From Ampullaceana balthica (Eukaryota > Mollusca > Gastropoda > Lymnaeidae), in assembly GCA_944989445.1 (NCBI GenBank), contig CALYLW010000162.1:419001-483000 (forward strand): a stretch of DNA of 64,000 bases, read 5' to 3'. The notes beneath the pieces were generated by a model. It was not told the origin of the DNA, did no database searches, and saw only the letters and a program-made list of their open reading frames with translations. Below are positions 41,324-54,400 of the stretch, piece after piece. Position 1 is the first letter of the stretch. Each line of letters opens with the position of its first letter. A program made the position numbers and the translations under genes.

Positions 41324-42475
41324 TCACAGGCTGAACCCACATCTTGCTTTCTGCTTGCTGTGTTCTTCATACAACAGGGTCAGCGATTTGTAAAGGGAAA
41401 TAAACGTGGGACGTGATGTTGGCTTTTTGTGCCAGCAGGACTTCATGAGGTTATACACGACAGATGTCACGTTCTCTGTCTGTTCTAGAATATGTCCGGC
41501 ACGGAGGTAGTTGATCACCTGCTCGTGGGTCATGCCGTAATAGGGCTGGAGGGCAAACGAGAAAATCTCCCACAGCAAGACTCCAAACGACCAAACATCT
41601 GACTGCGAGGAAAATTTGTTGTACAGAATAGCTTCGGGCGGCATCCATCGGATGGGAATGGCGTCCTTGTCGGTGCCGTGGTAATAATCCATGCTGTGCA
41701 CGCTGCGAGCTAATCCAAAGTCAGAGATCTTAACCGTTAGGCTGTTGGACACTAGACAGTTTCGGGTGGCTAGGTCGCGATGGACATAGCCTCGCTCTGA
41801 GAGATAGACCATCCCGTTGCAAATCTGCCGAGCCATATGAAGTTGGTCGACGATGTCTATACTACTTGCATCATCCAGTGACGGGACAGAACCTGCGTCA
41901 CTTCTGCGTAGGCATTGGTCTGGACTACAGAGTCTGAGGAATTCGTTTAAATCACCTTTGTTCATGTATTCAAATAACAGGCACATGGGCTTCCCGATAG
42001 TACACACGCCTAGCAAACGAACAATGTTGGGATGGTCGAACTCAACCATGAGCGACGCTTCCCTCTCAAAATCTGATTGCACGGTGTCCGAAGCATCTTC
42101 CTTCAACATTTTTATTGCAATGAGTTGTCCCTCGCTGTACTTGGCAGTTGTCTCCTCCTTCTCATGGTCACACAACAAATGCTCCCCTAGAAGCTTGACA
42201 TCAATATTTTTTAAATTGGAGTGGATGTCTATGTGACGCAGATCTCCCTTGCTGGTGAAAGGGTTGCGGTTGTGCTTGCAGTTCTTGCCGCAGCTGAGAC
42301 TGTGCTTGCTGCCGCTCAGCTTGCCGCCCGTGATGTGGGAGTTGCCGTTACTGCAGACGATTCTGGCCTTGAACACCCTGCCAAAAGCTCCTTGACCGAT
42401 ATCTTCGATGAAGACGATGTCGTTCCTCGGAAACTCAAGGGTCTCCAGCTTGGGATTTAGTCGGTTGGATTTCAT
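41324..42475 (-). CDS. MUSK: MuSK-like exon: tyrosine kinase domain and C terminus
   Basis: 383 codons in one exon. Starts MKSNRLNPKLETLEFPRND; glycine loop GQGAFGRVF; then a long inserted segment of nearly 80 residues rich in Cys, His, Ser and Lys before the catalytic LIAIKML lysine. Also DFEREASLM (helix C Glu), HRDLATRN, SDFGLARS, activation-loop Tyr pair in SMDYYHGTDKDAIPIRW, DVWSFGVLLWEIFSF, LQPYYGM, and a short tail ending KARCGFSL. All catalytic residues are present. No PDZ-binding or other C-terminal motif is apparent. Confidence 0.95.
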   Translation of the reverse strand: MKSNRLNPKLETLEFPRNDIVFIEDIGQGAFGRVFKARIVCSNGNSHITGGKLSGSKHSLSCGKNCKHNRNPFTSKGDLRHIDIHSNLKNIDVKLLGEHLLCDHEKEETTAKYSEGQLIAIKMLKEDASDTVQSDFEREASLMVEFDHPNIVRLLGVCTIGKPMCLLFEYMNKGDLNEFLRLCSPDQCLRRSDAGSVPSLDDASSIDIVDQLHMARQICNGMVYLSERGYVHRDLATRNCLVSNSLTVKISDFGLARSVHSMDYYHGTDKDAIPIRWMPPEAILYNKFSSQSDVWSFGVLLWEIFSFALQPYYGMTHEQVINYLRAGHILEQTENVTSVVYNLMKSCWHKKPTSRPTFISLYKSLTLLYEEHSKQKARCGFSL

Positions 42476-45400
42476 CTGAAGGGATACATATGAAAGATAA
42501 GTCAAACTTAACTTAAAACATGATCATGACATCAGCAAAACTGAACCCGCAGTTACTGAAAGTAAGAACAACTTTGTGAAAGTGTTTTAACCCTAACCCG
42601 AATGATATTTTTAGTATAAACTGTGCACACATTGAGTTACTGGACTAACATTCACTGTGCACACATTGAGTTACTGGACTAACATTCACTGTGCACACAT
42701 TGAGTTACTGGACTAACATTCACTGTGCACACATTGAGTTACTGGACTAACATTCACTGTGCACACATTGAGCTACTGGACTAACATTCACTGTGCACAC
42801 ATTGAGTTACTGGACTAACATTCACTGTGCACACATTGAGTTACTGGACTAACATTCACAGTGCACACATTGAGTTACTGGACTAACATTCACTGTGCAC
42901 ACATTGAGTTACTGGACTAACATTCACTGTGCACACATTGAGTTACTGGACTAACATTCACTGTGCACACATTGAGTTACTGGACTAACATTCACTGTGC
43001 ACACATTGAGTTACTGGACTAACATTCACTGCGCACACATTGAGTTACTGGACTAACATTCACTGTGCACACATTGAGTTACTGGACTAACATTCACAGT
43101 GCACACATTGAGTTACTGGACTAACATTCACTGTGCACACATTGAGTTACTGGACTAACATTCACTGTGCACACATTGAGTTACTGGACTAACATTCACT
43201 GTGCACACATTGAGTTACTGGACTAACATTCACTGTGCACACATTGAGTTACTGGACTAACATTCACTGTGCACACATTGAGTTACTGGAATAACATTCA
43301 ATTTAATTTAGAATGATATTTTGTAAGAGGTAGAGGAGTTAAGAATAGAAATATTTTTAAAGGGAAAATTATTTAAATTCTTTCAAAATTATTTTTAAAA
43401 TGAATGCATTATTTAGTTTATTTTTTGGTAACAGTATTTTACGTTATAGTGTGTATGGACATGAATTCCCATCTCCCCAACGTTTCAATAATCATATTTA
43501 TTCATTGTTTTTCCATTCATCGGTATATATAAAATTACCAATTATTCTATAAACCCAGACTAATTTGATTACCAAAAACGCCATATTCCTCTATTCATTA
43601 CACTAACCACCAAGATCCAAACTTTGATAAACTTAAATGTAATTTCTCTGCATGTCACCTGATGGTAGGCAGAATTAATGGGTAAATTCTCCACATCAAT
43701 GTCCACATCATCCTGGCTGGTAGAGTTGTACTGGGTCCTCTTCCACTTGACCAGCAGACCGATAATGGGGATCAGCAGACAGCAGAACAACACTGGGACT
43801 AGAATGATGATGAGCTCTTCCTTGTCATCATCCATCTCATCTCCTCTATTTAAGTCATCTACTGGCAGGTCAGATGACTCTGTATTGAAAATGTCGGTCA
43901 GATCATTGAATTACAATGTAATATATTTTTATAAACTTCATCAAAGAGGAGACAAACAATAATAAAAAGCATAACAAAGTATTGTAGGAGGCAAAAGATG
44001 TAACGAGGGAGTCAGAGGTTGTAATGAGGGAGTCAGAGGTTGTAATGAGGGAGTCAGAGGTTGTAATGAGGGAGTCAGAGGTTGTAATGAGGGAGTCAGA
44101 GGTTGTCATGAGGGAGTCCGAGGTTGTAATGAGGCAGTCAGAGGTTGTAATGAGGGAGTCAGAGGTTGTAATGAGGGAGTCAGAGGTTGTAATGAGGGAA
44201 TCAGAGGATGTAATGAGGGAGTCAGAGGTTGTAATGAGGGAGTCAGAGGATGTAATGAGGGAGTCAGAGGTTGTAATGAGGGAGTCAGAGGATGTAATGA
44301 GGGAGTCAGAGGTTGTAAAGAGGCAGTCAGAGGTTGTAATGAGGGAGTCAGAGGTTGTAATGAGGGAGTCAGAGGTTGTAATGAGGGAGTCAGAGGTTGT
44401 AATGAGGGAGTCAGAAGTTGTAATGAGGGAGTCAGAGGTTGTAATGAGGGAGTCAGGGGATGTCATGACAGAGTCAGAGGTTGTCACGAGGGAGTCAGAG
44501 GTTGCAATGAGGGAGTCAGAGGTTGCAATGAGGGAGTCTGAGGTTGTAATGAGGGAGGCAAAGGATGTAATGAGGGAGTCAGAGGTTGTAATGAGGGGGG
44601 CAGAGGATGTAATGAGGGAGGCAGTGGTTGTAATGAGGGAGTCAGAGGTTGTAATGAGGGAGTCAGAGGTTGTAATGAGGGAGTCAGAGGTTGTAATGAG
44701 GGAGTCAGTCAGAGGTTGTAATGAGGGAGGCAAAGGATGTAATGAGGGAGGCAGAGGTTGTAATGAGGGGGGCAGAGGATGTAATGAGGGAGGCAGTGGT
44801 TGTAATGAGGGAGTCAGAGGTTGTAATGAGGGAGGCAGAGGATGCAAGGTAAGCATACTTCAATCAATTTACCACCCAATTCATATCTGTGATAATTTAT
44901 TGTTCTCACAATTTATGTACTTGCATTAGGATTGATTATGAGAAGAAATAAAACAAACCCATAAAAACAAAGTTTTTGACTATAAATCCCTTATATATGA
45001 GACATAACTAAAAGTATTGATTATGTTCAAACACGCCAAACATTTACTGACTGAATCTGTCTTAACTTCCTTTGCTTTATAACCCTGAGGGGGGGGGCGG
45101 GCGAGGGGGGGAGAGGGGAAAGGTCTGGTCACCGATCGCTGGACTGAGCTCAGCGTGACACGTAAAATGTAAACAAAAGTACGCCGGTATACCTGGTTAA
45201 AACACGAGATGTGTTCACCGATGGCTGGCGTGAAGTCAAGTGACCCGTAAAATGTAAACAATAGCAACTTCTACATATAGTTTTATATAGATAAACTAAA
45301 AATGCATTAACTTAATTAAGGTACGTTCGACCGATCTGAAATTTTGATACGATGCATTGTTAGGTGACACGGGTCCGTGTGCCAAATTTCAGCTCGGTGC

Positions 45401-48400
45401 CTTCACGTGAAGTGGGTCATTTTTTACTTTTGTTTTTTCCGCCCGCCCAAGACAGAGAGAGACAGCGGTGAAGTTAATATAAGGGATTTAAAAACCTTAA
45501 AAAGAAGGATATTTATAAAAATTTGACATCACAGACAAGTAAAATGCCTAGACTAAATTGATTATTTACTGCTTTCCTACCACATGAGTTAATATCACAG
45601 AACTCCCATCTGAGAAGCTTGTCTGTTGTGTAGCACCACGGCTGTCTCTCTTCATCTCCAGGGTTGCGGCAGTAGTTCTCGGAAGCCTGAAGTTCCGGGA
45701 AGTACAATGGGGAGCGATCATGTTTTTGAGGAGACTTGTCTATCCAGCGCTGGCAGGCTCGGCCAGACCTTGTTACATTGACGGTTCCATTGTACCACCG
45801 CCCCTTGTCAAAATAGCAGTCATCTGTAGAGATAGGCAAAACTATACAAGGCAACTGCTTCAACATGCTTCATCCTCATCTCTAATAAACATGTGAAATA
45901 AATACAAGTACGATGTATTTTACTTTACTTGTAGTTGGTAGTACCAGTTGGTCATACAGTTATATTCCTTACCAGGCACAATAGGTTAGTGGTCAGTCAG
46001 GCACAATAGGTTAGTGGTCAGTGATGTTTTTGGGTTGCTTTTTTTTGTGTGGAGGTAATAATTAAAATGAAATGTGAGAAGTTTATGTCAAGTTACAATC
46101 AAATTTAAGGATCAATATTTCTTGCTAGCTTACAGATGGGATCCCCTTGACACGGAGACCTCCCACACCTTTCCGCAGAACTTTTTAAAAACCTTGGATC
46201 CAGAAGTTTACATCCTTTAAAACGTTCTCTCCAACCGCCCCGGGGTTTAATTGGGACGCCCTCTAAAAGGTGTTTGTGGAACTACAGTTTTCTCATACTC
46301 ATTATACTCATTGAAGCTTGACATGACTCTCTTAAAGCTTTGGCTAACACCTGGACAACCTGCTCCATCTGCTCTGAGCAGTGCCATACAACCTGTCCCA
46401 TCTGATCTGAGCAGTGCCATACAACCTGTCCCATCTGATCTGAGCAGTGCCACACAACCTGTCCCATCTGATCTGAGCAGTGCCATACAACCTGTCCCAT
46501 CTGATCTGAGCAGTGCCACACAACCTGTCCCATCTGATCTGAGCAGTGCCACACAACCTGTCCCATCTGATCTGAGCAGTGCCATACAACCTGTCCCATC
46601 TGATCTGAGCAGTGCCACACAACCTGTCCCATCTGCTCTGAGCAGTGCCACACAACCTGTCCCATCTGCTCTGAGCAGTGCCATACAACCTGTCCCATCT
46701 GATCTGAGCAGTGCCATACAACCTGTCCCATCTGATCTGAGCAGTGCCACACAACCTGTCCCATCTGATCTGAGCAGTGCCACACAACCTGTCCCATCTG
46801 CTCTGAGCAGTGCCATACAACCTGTCCCATCTGATCTGAGCAGTGCCACACAACCTGTCCCATCTGATCTGAGCAGTGCCACACAACCTGTCCCATCTGA
46901 TCTGAGCAGTGCCATACAACCTGTCCCATCTGATCTGAGCAGTGCCACACAACCTGTCCCATCTGCTCTGAGCAGTGCCACACAACCTGTCCCATCTGCT
47001 CTGAGCAGTGCCATACAACCTGTCCCATCTGATCTGAGCAGTGCCATACAACCTGTCCCATCTGATCTGAGCAGTGCCACACAACCTGTCCCATCTGATC
47101 TGAGCAGTGCCACACAACCTGTCCCATCTGCTCTGAGCAGTGCCATACAACCTGTCCCATCTGATCTGAGCAGTGCCATACAACCTGTCCCATCTGATCT
47201 GAGCAGTGCCATACAACCTGTCCCATCTGATCTGAGCAGTGCCACACAACCTGTCCCATCTGATCTGAGCAGTGCCACACAACCTGTCCCATCTGCTCTG
47301 AGCAGTGCCATACAACCTGTCCCATCTGATCTGAGCAGTGCCACACAACCTGTCCCATCTGATCTGAGCAGTGCCACACAACCTGTCCCATCTGATCTGA
47401 GCAGTGCCACACAACCTGTCCCATCTGATCTGAGCAGTGCCACACAACCTGTCCCATCTGATCTGAGCAGTGCCACACAACCTGTCCCATCTGCTCTGAG
47501 CAGTGCCATACAACCTGTCCCATCTGATCTGAGCAGTGCCACACAACCTGTCCCATCTGATCTGAGCAGTGCCACACAACCTGTCCCATCTGCTCTGAGC
47601 AGTGCCATACAACCTGTCCCATCTGATCTGAGCAGTGCCACACAACCTGTCCCATCTGCTCTGAGCAGTGCCACACAACCTGTCCCATCTGCTCTGAGCA
47701 GTGCCACACAACCTGTCCCATCTGATCTGAGCAGTGCCACACAACCTGTCCCATCTGCTCTGAGCAGTGCCACACAACCTGTCCCATCTGCTCTGAGCAG
47801 TGCCACACAACCTGTCCCATCTGCTCTGAGCAGTGCCACACAACCTGTCCCATCTGATCTGAGCAGTGCCACACAACCTGTCCCATCTGCTCTGAGCAGT
47901 GCCACACAACCTGTCCCATCTGATCTGAGCAGTGCCACACAACCTGTCCCATCTGCTCTGAGCAGTGCCACACAACCTGTCCCCATCTGATCGGAGCAGT
48001 GCCACACAACCTGTCCCATCTGCTCTGAGCAGTGCCACACAACCTGTCCCATCTGCTCTGAGCAGTGCCACACAACCTGTCCCATCTGATCTGAGCAGTG
48101 CCATACAACCTGTCCCATCTGCTCTGAGCAGTGCCACACAACCTGTCCCATCTGCTCTGAGCAGTGCCACACAACCTGCCCCATCTGATCTGAGCACTGC
48201 CATAGAACGTTGTACAACTACATGGTTTACTTTAAATTTACTTATTTGATCATACGACTGAAGTTCAAAGGTCAGATTTGTTAGTTGGGTATGGGGTTAT
48301 TATCATTACATGTGAGCCAGGTAAGTGATGCTGTCGGTGAAATAAAGAAGAGAAGACAACAGAAACAAAGAACTGAAGAGATCAAAGAAACACTAAACAA

Positions 48401-51400
48401 TGAAACAGGTTTAAATTATGTAATTTCCGAACCTCGCACTTTCGCGGGAGAAAACTCGTGGTGGTCCGAATCTGTGCAAGTTTTATTTATGTCCCATTTA
48501 CTAGGTAAAGAATAGCAATCCTCTGCGCTGGGTAGACTTTTGGCCTTCCCTTCAGCCAGTTCCCGGAAGCAAAACAGAGTCACAACAGCAAGACAACTCT
48601 CTCTGTGGATAAAGAAGAAATAAAGATTGGTGAAATCCAACTTGTTTTTACAAGACAAGCCGGCTCAATTAAAACTGCGGCTCAATTAAAACTGCGCTTC
48701 TTGTGTTTTAAAACAAGTTAGTGTGTCATCTCACATTTCAGTTTCAGAATCTATAATATTTTTAGCAGTGAGAAATTCCCAGCCCGCTCCAATTGGCAAA
48801 GAAAACTGGGGGAATCCGCTTCACTGGGGACCGTTTCATTTGGGACTGTTTCATTGGGGACTGTTCATTTGGACTGTTTCATTTGGGACTTAACTGGGGA
48901 CTGTTTTATTGGGGACTGTTTCATTTGGGACTGTTTCATTGGGGATCTTTTCAGTAGAGATTAAACTCTCAAGATCCCACTTTATCAGGGCCCTGAGAAA
49001 TCGCTCACCTGATGTTTGTGTCTTTCAAAGACTAAAGAGCCTCGAGATAAACCCACCGATATTAGCAGACAATTACAACTTTACATGACCAGAACAGGCA
49101 TGAACCTTACAGCACACATATAATTGCAAGCTGACAACCAACTTAAAGACAGAAACCAACATCTGATGATTCAACCAAATCTCTGGATTTTCCCCACTGA
49201 CATACTTTGTGTGTGCGGGTGTGTGTGTATGTGCGTATGTGTGTGTGTGTAACTTTCCTCGAGTTTCTTTTGGGCGTAAACAACGCCATGCATGTTTGTA
49301 GACACCAGAGAGTGCTGTGGATGTTTGGAAGTGTTTATAAACAGCATCAGATGAGAACATGCATGCTAAGTGCATGATACAACATCGGTCGAGAGATCGA
49401 AGTCTGTGGGGCGTACAGAGTTTAGCAACAGTGTCGGGTGAATCCCTTGTTCAGGAGATCCACAGTAACAAGTATATAGGTCAATCCCTTGTTCAGGAGA
49501 TCCACAGTAACAAGTATATAGGTCAATCCCTTGTTCAGGAGATCCACAGTAACAAGTATATAGGTCAATCAGTAAGTCACTAAATACGTGAGATTCTCTT
49601 TTGGGGTCGAGCTCCACGCTCTTATGACCCGGCTCTTATATTATCTTATCTTATCTTATCTTATCTGATACAGACGCTCCTTCTATACAGAAGATTTTTG
49701 CATCCTACCCTTATCTATGGTTTGAGTTTAGTCCTGCATTTTTATTATATATTTAAATGTTAATAATGTGTTGGTTTTCCTGGTTTCTTCGGGCAACCCA
49801 TCCACGCCCGAATTCCGGACGGGAAGAACGAAAATTTGTACGTGGTTTGTTCTAGCATACCGAATACGAAAGGTGTTTTTTATCTTTATGTCTATCTGAG
49901 GGTTGTATTCAGTTATCTTTGTGTTGTATTTCTAAATTATAATCAATTGCTATATGTATGATTACAACTTTACTCTTGGTTCTTCTATCCTCTAGTGACG
50001 TGTTTCAAGGTTTAATGATTTAACTAATGGTGTTATTCTTGTCAGTTTTGAATATTCTCCAGTAATGAATCTGGCAGCTCTTTTTTGATTTTTTTTCTAG
50101 TTTATCAATGTTTTCTTTGGTGGATGGGTCCCATACAGAAGATGCATATTCTAGTACAGGTCTCACCAAAGTGAGGTAGCATTTTAGTTTTATATCTCTA
50201 TGTTTCAGTGGCAAGCCTCGTAAGCGGGCATCGCTTAAACTCTTACAACAATCCAACGTTTTAATAATCATCTACGAGTTAAATCACAGTTATAAGAGCG
50301 AAACCACAGATTTCTAGAAAACTTCTAAACAAACCGGGCGTGTGAGACAACCCCGTGATGCAGATGAAGTTATCCCAAGAACCAGATGAAGTTATCCCAT
50401 GAACAAGATGAAGTTATCCTATGAACCAGATGAAGGTATCCCATGAACCAAATGAAGTTATCCTATGAACCAGATGAAGTTATCCCATGAACCAAATGAA
50501 GTTATCCTATGAACCACATGAAGTTATCCCATGAACCAGATGAAGTTATCCTATGAACCAGATGAAGGTATCCCATGAACCAGATGAAGTTATCCTATGA
50601 ACCACATGAAGTTATCCTATGAACCACATGAAGGTATCCCATGAACCAGATGAAGTTATCCTATGAACCAGATGAAGTTATCCCATGAACCACATGAAGT
50701 TATCCGATGAACCAGATGAAGTTATCCCATGAACCACATGAAGTTATCCTATGAACCACATGAAGTTATCCCATGAACCAGATGAAGTTATCCTATGAAC
50801 CAGATGAAGGTATCCCATGAACCAGATGAAGTTATCCTATGAACCAGATGAAGGTATCCCATGAACCAGATGAAGGTATCCCATGAACCAGGTGAAGTTA
50901 TCCCATGAACCAGATAACGTTATCCCATGAACCAGATGAAGTTATCCCATGAACCAGATAAAGTTATCCCATGAACCAGATGAAGTTATCACATGAACCA
51001 GATGAAGTTATCACATGAACCAGATGAAGGTATCCCATGAACCAGATGAAGTTATCCTATGAACCAGATGAAGTTATCCCATGAACCACATGAAGTTATC
51101 CCTATGAACCAGATGAAGGTATCCCATGAACCAGATGAACTATTTCCCATTAACGAGATGCACCAGATGCAGTAATCCTATTAACCACACGCAGTAGCCA
51201 CATGAACCAGATGCAGCGCATTCATACTCAAGATTTCACAGCTGAGCAGGTTTCTATGGGAAAGAAAAGATTTGTTTATCTAAATCCTCCAGTGAGATGA
51301 GTATTAATTGACCTTTTGTGAAATTTTTCTCTAATCACCTTGACCTTGCGATATTTATCCACAGCTTCCGTTTCCTTTCATGTTAGCGCATGTCATTGTC

Positions 51401-54400
51401 AGCTCTGAGATTTGGCATTTCCTTCCGACTTTCTGCATGGAGGAAACTTTTCGTCTCAGTGTTTTTATTTCACTACCCCCATTCCCTCTGACCATGTGCG
51501 ATTGTGGTCAAACTCTCAAACAGCGGCCCGCGGGCCAGATACAAGCAACCAGTGGCTTAAAACTCTCCCCGTATGGCAGTCACGCGAGTAACATATTCTC
51601 AAATTGATCTTATTTCTTGTGCAATTGTTGATTGTAACTATCCGTTTCCAGAACTTCTTCTATAGAAACTTCCGACACAATCCATATATCCAATAGAAAA
51701 AGTGAAGTCCCCATCTGTTTTCATGAACGCAATCAACAAACCAAGTATCTTAGAAGAAACCCATCAATGTTTGAAGTTTGTGTACATCACATCGGATAAT
51801 ACATTGAACCTGAAATTATTCTTTACATTACCCAGCAACTCAAACGACAAAAGCAGAAGAGCCATGCTACAAGTATTTAGTGTTAGAATCACATTATAAC
51901 ATCAATCTTAAGTTTGTATACGGATATTAGTCGTTACGTTGTCGGGTTCGGTGTTGTTCTTTTATCCCATCCATCAATTGTCTGTCAATGAAATGTTTTT
52001 CCATGAAGTTTTTTTTCAAAGATGAGTCTCCGATCAAGGCTTTTGGTGAATCATTCGTCAATAACGTATATTTGTACAGATGAAGCGGTTTTACCTCTAT
52101 ACCGTGGGACTTCATCAGCAAAATATATTTGTCTACAATGGGTATAACTTGTCAATGTCAAGAAAGTGTTATCGTCAGTTAGCAACTACGTAGCCTGAAA
52201 TAAATTGCTGATCGAATCAATTTAAGCGATCAAGAACACCCAGAGTTATAAAAGTCGTTCATCTCTATTTGTTTTGTTGACTTTGGAGATCGGCATCAGA
52301 GAAAACCAACCAGACACGTGAAAGAAAACCAGCCAGACAAGTGAAGGAAAACCAACCAAACAAATACGTAAATAGACGGACAGAATGGAAGGATAACTTA
52401 ATAATAACAACGATATTATAGACAAGAAACATCATGGCTATCAAATGTTCGACAATTTATGAGCAGCGGGGATTTATAACCGCTTCTCAAATAGTTGATG
52501 AAAATAATTCTACTGTCCAGAGAATATTGTGTAACCCGTAGAAATAAAATGCTTCCGCCGTGGGCGTAAAGCAAAGTGGAAAACAAGAATTCGGTTTACA
52601 AGTGGGAGCTTTAAAAACAACAACCTCCATTGGGTTTTCCCAGTGACCTTTCCAAAAGAACGACACATGCGCATCAAAGGACATAAGGTCGAACCATGCG
52701 CTGCCTCGTGATCTGCAGCCAGTTAGCATTTCGCCGCCATACTTACTCCCTTGTTGTGACATCCACGTTTAGCAGAATATGTGGATATGTTACATGACAT
52801 TCATCATCTTCCAGAGCCCCCGCGCCCACCCCACTCATCATCTTTTCTGTCCCACACCATCTGCCGCATAACGTTTTTTTTTCCTTCTTAAAAACAATAT
52901 CACATTATAAACGTAGGCTCTCTGATGGGATTCTGCGATATGGTGGGGAAACTCGCACAAAAGTCAGGAGCTGATAAACACAGTGGAAATCAACACTGCT
53001 TCCCCAAAACCCCGACATAAAAACATTTTTAATTTTTTAACGTTTTCCCTCAAGACGTCTTATCTTTTTTTACGGATGCAATGATTCCGGGAGTTTGGGG
53101 TCGAGAACACTATTCCCGAATTTTCTAAGATTACACAAAGAAGAAAACTAACAATTCTTATCATGAGCTAAAGACCCAGTTGGGTGAGGCTTAGGTTCTA
53201 AGGCGAGGGGCTTATGGTGGGTGCCTTGAAAATTCATGCAGCTTCTCCAATTCATCCTGCTAAGGTCATGCTACTTTAATCCATGTCTGTACAATTCGAG
53301 CTGCTTCATTTCATGATCATTCGATCGCACGCTGATAAAAAAAACCTGATTGTCCATTTGGATAAGTTTTATGTCAACATCAGATATATTGCCCATTTCG
53401 ATAAGTTTTATGTCAACATCAGATATACACCTCAGCATTTACTGTATTAAACTTGTGTTCACAGTGCAACAATTTCCACGGTGGTATTTACAAATCATAT
53501 CTTAAACGAAGAATGATTTGAGTAGTGACAATGTAAGATATAAACTCATTTTGAAAAAGAGACAATCTATTTGACCTTCGAGGTAGGTATGTCAATAATG
53601 AAATGTATATTTAAGCCGATATTTTCCAGGCAACCGTCCTACGCTATTGTGTAGAGATCGCCGGACGAAGTCACACGGCTTGGGGTTAGGTTTAACCGGT
53701 GTCCCAACCACACGTCTCTTTGGACAACCCAGGGGAAACAGCCTGGTAGGTGGAGGGTACGGCCTTTGGCACCAGTGTTAGTGATGTGGGACCGGTGTCA
53801 GTGATGTGACACCAGTGTCAGTGATGTGGGACCGGTGTCAGGGATGTGACACCAGTGTCGGTGATTTGGAACCAGACAGTAATGTGAATGTGACACCAGT
53901 TAGTGATGTGGCACCAGTTAGTGATGTGGCACCAGTTAGTGATGTGGGACCGGTGTCAGTGATGTGACACCAGTTAGTGATGTGACACCAGTTAGTGATG
54001 TGGCACCAGTTAGTGATAACAGGAGTTGAAAGAGTGTTGTGTCCACGTCACACCACTTACATCGCCACATCTCACGGGTTTGAATTGGAATATCTGCCAG
54101 CCATGCACGGTTGACGAGTTCCAACAACCCCGGGTGCTGCTTAGTTTAAGTTATTGCTGGGAATAAAACCCAGTTCCCAGTTTATACTGTTTCCAGTTCC
54201 CAGTTTAGACTGTTTCCAGTTCAGACTTTTTGGACACCCAGTACATTGTCCTTAAAATAACAAGAAACTAATATTGACATTGTTCCATACGAGTCGTCTG
54301 CCCAGTTGCAATGATGAACACAGACGAGAGACGTGCATGTGATCAACAACCTGACCTCATTGAGCAGCGCGTGTTATTTCTAGGTCTCATTAGGCAGGGG

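Noticed and set aside
41324..42475. ROR identity for the kinase gene
   Set aside because: The domain order would fit, but the kinase has HRDL and DFG and MuSK-specific stretches, whereas ROR has HKDL and DLG.
42621..43300. CRISPR-like array of 34-bp direct repeats
   Set aside because: The copies are contiguous without unique spacers, and the genome is eukaryotic.
43903..44929. Open frames of about 300 codons over the 21-bp array
   Set aside because: Same cause: a 7-codon repeat on either strand inside an intron.
46247..48217. Open frames of 580-656 codons on both strands over the 33-bp array
   Set aside because: The period is divisible by three, so every frame free of stops stays open. The array sits in an intron between two phase-matched receptor exons.
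52487..52762. Open frame of 91 codons on the minus strand as an extra receptor exon
   Set aside because: No Frizzled, kringle or immunoglobulin pattern, and the Frizzled halves already join in phase without it.
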